NCBI GenBank assembly: GCA_959018045.1
Contig: CAUEJN010000040.1
Span: 1 to 9,132, forward strand
Reading direction: 5' to 3'
DNA length: 9,132 nucleotides
Origin: an uncultured Butyricicoccus sp.
GTDB lineage: Bacteria > Bacillota > Clostridia > Oscillospirales > Butyricicoccaceae
Positions 4,898-9,132 of the stretch are shown here, in pieces. Position 1 is the stretch's first letter, and every line of letters begins with the position of its first letter. The notes beneath the pieces were generated by a model. That model was not told where the DNA came from and did no database searches. It saw only the letters and a program-made list of their open reading frames with translations. Position numbers and translations under genes: made by a program.

Positions 4898-5923
4898 ATG
4901 AAAGTGAAGAAGTTAATGGCCGCAGCGCTGGTCGGTTCTATGGCTCTGTCTCTGGCAGCTTGCGGCGGCACCCCGGCTGAGGACACCAAGGGTGCAGAAA
5001 CTGACGGAACCTCCACCGCTGAGGCTGGCGACGGCAACTACAACATTAGTGTTGTCCTGAAGACCACCGCTTCCGAGTACTGGGGTTACGTAAAGGCTGG
5101 TGCTGAGGCCTACGGCAAGGAGCATCCGAATGTAACCGTTTCTGTTAAGGGCGCTTCCTCTGAGACCGCTTACGAAGAGCAGCTGAACATGATCGACACC
5201 GAGCTCAACAACGCATCTAACGATGGCTTTGTTATCGCTCCGCTGCAGTCCGACATGGTTGCTAACATGCTCAAGGGTCAGACCAAGCCGGTCGCAGCAG
5301 TTGATACCGATATCGACGCTCCCGAAGTATTCACTTTCGTTGGTACCGGTAACGAAGCAGCTGGTAAGCTGGGCGGAGCTGCTGCAGTAGAAGCTGCAAA
5401 GGCTGCTGGCTGGACCGACATTAAGGCAATTGAGATCTGCGGTGTACAGGGCGACTCCACCAACGAGGCTCGTAAGGCTGGTTACATGGCTGGTATCGAA
5501 GAGGCTGGCGGCGACTTCCTCGAGAAGGAAACCCAGTATGCTGACGCTACCGCTGATAAGGCTGTAAACTGCATGGAAGCAATCATGCAGAAGTTCCCGG
5601 ACGGCATCGCAATCATCTGCGCAAACAACGATGATATGGCTATGGCAGCTGCTCGTACCGCTAAGACCAACGCAGCTTATGCAAACACCATCTTCCTTGG
5701 CTTCGACGGCATTCAGGCTGCATGTGAGTCCATCCTGAAGGGCGAGCTGACCATGTCCGTTGCACAGCAGGGCTATGAGATGGGTTACAAGTCTGTTGAG
5801 GCTGTTGTACAGAAGCTCGACGGCGCTACCGATATCCCGGACTTCATCGACTCTGGTGCAGACGTTGTAACTCCGGACAATGCTCAGGAGCGCATGGACA
5901 CCCTGAAGGGCTACCTGGCATAA
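4898..5923 (+). CDS. Sugar/polyol ABC importer substrate-binding lipoprotein
   Basis: The 341-residue precursor has a lipoprotein signal peptide: basic start MKVKK, hydrophobic core (6-19) and lipobox LAAC with Cys 22 as the lipidated residue. A low-complexity linker rich in G, A, T, E and D (23-47) follows. The mature part is a ribose-type periplasmic-binding-protein fold (Peripla_BP_4): SVVLKTTASEYWGYVKAG (51-68), GFVIAPLQSD (110-119), VDTDID (135-140), GVQGDSTNEARKAG (182-195), ANNDDMA (242-248) and GFDG (268-271), where ligand-contacting Asn, Asp and Arg residues usually lie. AGAGAGG (4883-4889) eight bases before 4898 fixes the start. It is first in the operon, ahead of ATPase and permease genes, and a weak terminator follows it. 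Ribose, galactose and inositol binders share this fold. The divergent iolG and isomerase genes favour inositol or a related cyclitol, but this is inference. Confidence 0.9.
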   Translation: MKVKKLMAAALVGSMALSLAACGGTPAEDTKGAETDGTSTAEAGDGNYNISVVLKTTASEYWGYVKAGAEAYGKEHPNVTVSVKGASSETAYEEQLNMIDTELNNASNDGFVIAPLQSDMVANMLKGQTKPVAAVDTDIDAPEVFTFVGTGNEAAGKLGGAAAVEAAKAAGWTDIKAIEICGVQGDSTNEARKAGYMAGIEEAGGDFLEKETQYADATADKAVNCMEAIMQKFPDGIAIICANNDDMAMAAARTAKTNAAYANTIFLGFDGIQAACESILKGELTMSVAQQGYEMGYKSVEAVVQKLDGATDIPDFIDSGADVVTPDNAQERMDTLKGYLA

Positions 5924-5971
5924 TTTAATCCAGCGTACACACTTTTTCTCGACAGTTAAATTAGAGAGAGC

Positions 5972-6009
5972 ACTCCCGCCCTGGGCCTGAGGGCTGGGGC
6001 GGGAGTTTT
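5972..6009 (+). terminator. Weak intra-operon terminator after the binding-protein gene
   Basis: A nine-base-pair stem ACTCCCGCC/GGCGGGAGT (5972-5980 with 5998-6006) is followed by only four T. It lies 48 bases after the binding-protein stop and 143 bases before the ATPase start. No consensus promoter is seen before the ATPase gene, so partial readthrough is likely and would lower ATPase and permease expression relative to the binding protein. The stem may also protect the 3' end of a short mRNA. Nothing else is recognised in 6010-6139. Confidence 0.75.
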
Positions 6010-6152
6010 ATGTCTGCTTCCTGAAAAACTTCTATGGACGGAGCGACAGCCGTGTCCGGCAAATAGGGAGGGTACGGTTAAGATCGCGCCGAGAGCGATT
6101 TTCGAGAATTTGCTCCGCACCCCCATCTCGGAGAAGAACAGGTGATGAATCG

Positions 6153-7658
6153 ATGAGTGAATATGTAGTAGAATTGAAGAATGCGGTGAAGCTTTTCCCT
6201 GGCGTCGTCGCACTGAAAAACATGCACCTCAACGTCAGGCCCGGCGAGATTCTGGGTCTGATTGGTGAGAATGGAGCGGGTAAATCCACGCTGATCAAGG
6301 TGCTCACTGGTGTACATCAGCCTGATGAAGGCGAAATCTATGTAGAAGGCCAGCTCAAGAAGTTCAAGGATCCTAACGAGTCCGCTGCTGCAGGTATCGC
6401 ATGCGTATACCAGGAGCTGAACATCGAGCCCCTTCTGAGCATTACCGACAACATTTTTATCAACAAGTGGATCAAAAAGGGTGGTCTGCTTGACTATGCG
6501 ACCATGCATAAGAAGGCAAAGGAAGTCATGGCTTCTCTGGGTCAGGATATCGACCCGCATAAGCCGGCGGGTACCTTCGGTATGGGCGTACAGCAGATGA
6601 TCGAGATTGCCAAGGCAGTTTTGATTGATGCGAAGATGATTATCATGGACGAGCCGACTTCGTCCCTCGGCGAGAAGGAAGTCGAACAGCTGATGAAGAC
6701 CTGCCGTGACCTGAAGGCACGCGGCATTGGCATCGTGTTCGTTTCTCATAAGCTGGAAGAGCTGTTCGAGCTGTGTGACCGTGTTACCGTTATCCGTGAC
6801 GGTGAGTTCATTGAAACCCGAGACACGAAGGATTGGGATAATGACTCGCTCATTACCGCAATGGTAGGCCGCAGCTTGGACAATCAGTTCCCCAAGGAGT
6901 TCGGTCAGAAGAGTGCCGAGCCGGTTCTGAAGGTTGAGAACCTGCAGGAGGGCGGCGTACTCTTTGGTGTTGACTTTGAGGCATACGGCGGACAGATTCT
7001 GGGCTTTGCGGGCCTGGTTGGTGCCGGCCGTACCGAGACCATGCGCGCGATCTTCGGTGCAGATCCGATTGATGGCGGCAAGGTTTACATCCATGGCAAG
7101 GAAGTCAGCATTAAGAATCCGCGTCAGGCCATCAACAATGGCATTGCGTTCCTCACCGAGGATCGTAAGGGTCAGGGTCTGGTTCTGGCACAGACCATTC
7201 GTACCAATCTGATCCTTGCAAACATGAAGCGTTTTTGTAATGGTCCCTTCCTGAACGAGAAGAAGATCGTAGAGTCTGGTCAGGAACACATCAAGTCCCT
7301 GCGCATCAAGACCCCGTCGATCGATGAGATCGTTGGCCAGCTGTCTGGTGGTAACCAGCAGAAGGTCGTTATCGGTAAGTGGCTGAATGCGGACGCAGAC
7401 ATCTTTATCTTTGACGAGCCGACTCGTGGTATTGACGTCGGTGCAAAGGTCGAAGTATATAACGTCATGAACAGCCTGGTCAAGGCCGGCAAGTGCGTCA
7501 TTATGATCTCTTCGGAAATGCCCGAGATCCTGGGTATGAGCGACCGCGTTGTCGTTATGCGCGGCGGTAAGGTTATGGCGACGGTTGACCGCGACAGCAA
7601 ACATTTCAATCAGGAAGATATCATGAAGGCTGCATGGGGAGGAACATTAGATGGCTAA
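6153..7658 (+). CDS. Sugar ABC importer ATPase with two nucleotide-binding domains (RbsA/MglA type)
   Basis: The 501-residue cytosolic ATPase drives uptake through the adjacent permease and has the usual length and tandem-NBD layout of the CUT2 (ribose/galactose/inositol) class. Domain 1: Walker A GENGAGKST (38-46), Q-loop Q87, Walker B KMIIMDEP (161-168) and H-loop H199. Domain 2: degenerate P-loop GLVGAGRTE (287-295, Arg for Lys), signature LSGGNQQ (397-403), Walker B FIFDEPTRGIDVG (418-430), and SSE in place of the H-loop His, all normal for the class. Odd: the first signature reads FGMGVQQ (142-148), lacking the Ser that class members usually have at the second position (as in LSVGQQQ). 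AGGTGAT (6140-6146) serves as ribosome binding site. The 3' end overlaps the permease start by eight bases, implying coupled translation. The specific sugar is not readable; inositol is favoured by context. Confidence 0.93.
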   Translation: MSEYVVELKNAVKLFPGVVALKNMHLNVRPGEILGLIGENGAGKSTLIKVLTGVHQPDEGEIYVEGQLKKFKDPNESAAAGIACVYQELNIEPLLSITDNIFINKWIKKGGLLDYATMHKKAKEVMASLGQDIDPHKPAGTFGMGVQQMIEIAKAVLIDAKMIIMDEPTSSLGEKEVEQLMKTCRDLKARGIGIVFVSHKLEELFELCDRVTVIRDGEFIETRDTKDWDNDSLITAMVGRSLDNQFPKEFGQKSAEPVLKVENLQEGGVLFGVDFEAYGGQILGFAGLVGAGRTETMRAIFGADPIDGGKVYIHGKEVSIKNPRQAINNGIAFLTEDRKGQGLVLAQTIRTNLILANMKRFCNGPFLNEKKIVESGQEHIKSLRIKTPSIDEIVGQLSGGNQQKVVIGKWLNADADIFIFDEPTRGIDVGAKVEVYNVMNSLVKAGKCVIMISSEMPEILGMSDRVVVMRGGKVMATVDRDSKHFNQEDIMKAAWGGTLDG

Positions 7659-8649
7659 GACGATGACAAAGAAGAAAAGCGCCAATGGAGTATCGCTTGG
7701 TACCCTGGCTGCTCTGGTAGTTCTGTGCGTGCTGATTGCAATCGCATCGCCAAACTTCTTAACCTTTAACAATATCATGAGCGTATTCAAGCAGACCGCG
7801 TTTAACGCATTCGTATCTGTTGGTATGCTGCTCTGTCTGATCACCGCCGGCATTGAGCTTTCGGTTGGTGCAAACGCAATTTTCTGCTCGTGCCTGATGG
7901 GTATGATGGTACAGAAGGGCATGACTAGCGGTATCGCAATGGTTATTGTTGCACTGATTGCTGGTACTGCGATCGGTCTGATCAATGGCCTGCTGCTCAC
8001 CCGCCTGCACCTGCCTCATCCCTTCGTTTCTACTCTGGGCATGAAGAATGTTCTCTGGGGCGCAGCGCTGCTGGTTACCGGCTCTCAGATGGTTTCCGGT
8101 TTCCCGGAGGGTGCAACCTGGTTCGGCAGTGCAACTGTCGGTGGTTTCCCGGTTAGCTTCATCTGCGTTATCCTTCTGTACGTTGGTATGCATATTTTCC
8201 TGACCAAGACGACTCTGGGTCGTTCGATCTACTGTGTCGGCGGTAACCCGGAAGCAGCACGCCTGTCCGGTATCAACTCCGCAAACGTCCTGACCTTCTG
8301 CTATACCTTCTCTGGCCTGATGGCAGCAATCGCTGGTATCGTAACCACCGGCCGTTCTGGTATCTGTAACGGTACCATGGCAATCCAGCCGTACGATACC
8401 GACGCAATCGCAGCCTGCATCATCGGCGGCGCATCCTTCATGGGCGGCAAGGGCACCATGGCAGGTACTATGGTCGGCGTTCTGATCATCGGTGTTCTGC
8501 GTAATGGCTTCACCCTGCTGGCATTCGACTCCGCGCTCCAGAACCTGGTACTCGGCCTGGTTATCATCCTAGCAGTCCTGATGGACGTTACCCGTGAGCG
8601 CATGGAAGCTAAGGCTCGCCGTCTGGCTGCTGCAAACTCCGCAAAGTAA
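7651..8649 (+). CDS. Sugar ABC importer permease (RbsC-like, CUT2 class)
   Basis: The 332-residue integral membrane protein has a basic N-terminus (MAKTMTKKKS) and about eight to ten hydrophobic segments, roughly at 17-33, 49-68, 72-88, 95-116, 127-146, 165-184, 214-236, 252-286 and 296-312. Family landmarks are ITAGIELSVGA (64-74), GLINGLL (109-115), PFVSTLGM (124-131), the cytoplasmic loop GRSIYCVGGNPEAARLSGI (190-208), which contacts the ATPase, and GGASFMGGKGTMAG (259-272). It presumably forms a homodimer with the double-NBD ATPase below it. GGGGAGG (7636-7642) lies eight bases before the ATG, inside the end of the ATPase gene. It is the last gene of the operon, followed by a strong terminator. 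RbsC, inositol and galactose permeases cannot be told apart from sequence alone. Confidence 0.92.
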   Translation: MAKTMTKKKSANGVSLGTLAALVVLCVLIAIASPNFLTFNNIMSVFKQTAFNAFVSVGMLLCLITAGIELSVGANAIFCSCLMGMMVQKGMTSGIAMVIVALIAGTAIGLINGLLLTRLHLPHPFVSTLGMKNVLWGAALLVTGSQMVSGFPEGATWFGSATVGGFPVSFICVILLYVGMHIFLTKTTLGRSIYCVGGNPEAARLSGINSANVLTFCYTFSGLMAAIAGIVTTGRSGICNGTMAIQPYDTDAIAACIIGGASFMGGKGTMAGTMVGVLIIGVLRNGFTLLAFDSALQNLVLGLVIILAVLMDVTRERMEAKARRLAAANSAK

Positions 8650-8665
8650 GTTCATACTTGCAAGT

Positions 8666-8697
8666 AAAAAAAGAAGCGCTTCGGCGCTTCTTTTTTT
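8666..8697. terminator. Bidirectional rho-independent terminator with UUCG loop
   Basis: GAAGCGC (8673-8679) and GCGCTTC (8684-8690) pair around the stable tetraloop TTCG. Seven A before and seven T after extend the possible stem to 14 pairs and let it work on both strands. It ends the ABC operon and, in reverse, the convergent DUF3783 gene, whose stop codon (8696-8698) overlaps the T-run. Confidence 0.95.
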
Positions 8698-9097
8698 ATT
8701 TGTTTTCGTCGTGTGCCTGACGCTGCTGTTGGATTGCCGCGTGTTCGGCCTCCAGCTCGCGGTAGAGTGCGCTGATGCACCAGGACGCATTGGTTGGGGT
8801 AACGACTGCCTTGAGCCGTACGCCGCCTGCACGGCGGATCTCAGCCAGAAAGGCATCGAGCTGCGGCTCGGTAAATTCGTGGAAGATCAGCATTTCCTGC
8901 GTAAAGGGTTCACCTTCCAGCGGCTCAGCGTCGGCGTATGCGGGCAGACCGACCAGACGACCAAGCGGAAGGGTGAATTCATCCGGCGATACTGTGTGGA
9001 TACGCAGTCCCAGTTTGACCGCAGCCATCTTGATTTTGGCCGCCTTGGTACCGTTTAAATTACAGCACAAAACGGTTGCGCGGTTTGGGTGTTTCAT
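8696..9097 (-). CDS. DUF3783 domain protein
   Basis: The 133-residue cytosolic protein ends with the segment typical of DUF3783: IFHEFTEPQLDAFLAEIRRAG (71-91) followed by LKAVVTPTNASWCISALYRELEAEH (95-119). Members are found in Clostridia and have no known function. The N-terminal half (VLCCNLNGTKAAKIKMAAVKLGLRIHTV, 9-36) looks like an alpha/beta unit. Its strand-helix-strand pattern is repeated in the C-terminal half, so the protein may be two related halves, though this is a weak impression. The ATG at 9097 was chosen because AAGGAGG (complement of about 9106-9112) lies eight bases upstream; an in-frame ATG at 9118 would place that site inside the gene. No signal peptide or membrane segment is seen. 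It is convergent with the ABC operon and shares its terminator; no functional link is implied. Confidence 0.85.
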   Translation of the reverse strand: MKHPNRATVLCCNLNGTKAAKIKMAAVKLGLRIHTVSPDEFTLPLGRLVGLPAYADAEPLEGEPFTQEMLIFHEFTEPQLDAFLAEIRRAGGVRLKAVVTPTNASWCISALYRELEAEHAAIQQQRQAHDENK

Positions 9098-9132
9098 CAA
9101 AATTTCCTCCTTTCCCATATGTAGATGATTTT

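Noticed and set aside
6078..7604. A 508-codon open frame antisense to the ABC ATPase gene
   Set aside because: The plus strand shows an unmistakable double-NBD ATPase. The antisense opening follows from that gene's codon bias, which rarely uses TTA, CTA or TCA. The antisense product has no recognisable domain.

Overview
The window looks like chromosomal DNA from a Gram-positive anaerobe of the Clostridia, probably an Oscillospiraceae/Butyricicoccaceae-type gut bacterium. This is inferred from moderately high G+C genes separated by AT-rich spacers, strong AGGAGG-like ribosome binding sites, TTGACA/TATAAT-type promoters with 17-bp spacers, a lipoprotein-anchored sugar-binding protein, and DUF1846 and DUF3783 family genes that are typical of Firmicutes. 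No mobile element, CRISPR array, tRNA or rRNA is visible.

Left part (1-1927): the 5' part of a DUF1846 (UPF0371) gene runs leftward off the window. It has a good promoter flanked by two near-identical 16-bp repeats exactly 60 bp apart. Next come a small membrane-anchored protein of unknown function (minus strand) and, divergent from it, a stand-alone NAD(P)HX epimerase (nnrE, plus strand). The nnrE gene ends in a bidirectional terminator.

Centre (1933-8697): a divergent sugar/polyol utilisation locus. On the minus strand are a TIM-barrel sugar isomerase/epimerase, an inositol 2-dehydrogenase-like oxidoreductase (iolG) with its own promoter, and a small Cys/His-rich protein directly behind iolG. 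On the plus strand is a complete ribose/inositol-class ABC importer: lipoprotein binding protein, double-NBD ATPase and permease. The simplest reading is import of a cyclitol such as myo-inositol, or a related sugar, followed by oxidation to the keto form and isomerisation. Later pathway steps are not in the window. The 516-bp divergent spacer and the iolG leader carry a recurring TGTGCAA element (one copy a perfect 15-bp palindrome), a three-fold AATCG repeat with exact 21-bp period upstream of the transporter promoter, and short hairpins at both predicted mRNA 5' ends. Together these look like the regulatory core of the locus. A weak terminator after the binding-protein gene probably sets a high binding-protein to ATPase/permease ratio.

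Right end (8666-9132): a bidirectional UUCG-loop terminator is shared with a convergent DUF3783 gene on the minus strand.

The gene families are known. The least explained parts are the regulatory DNA, the Cys-rich partner of iolG and the anchored 143-residue protein.
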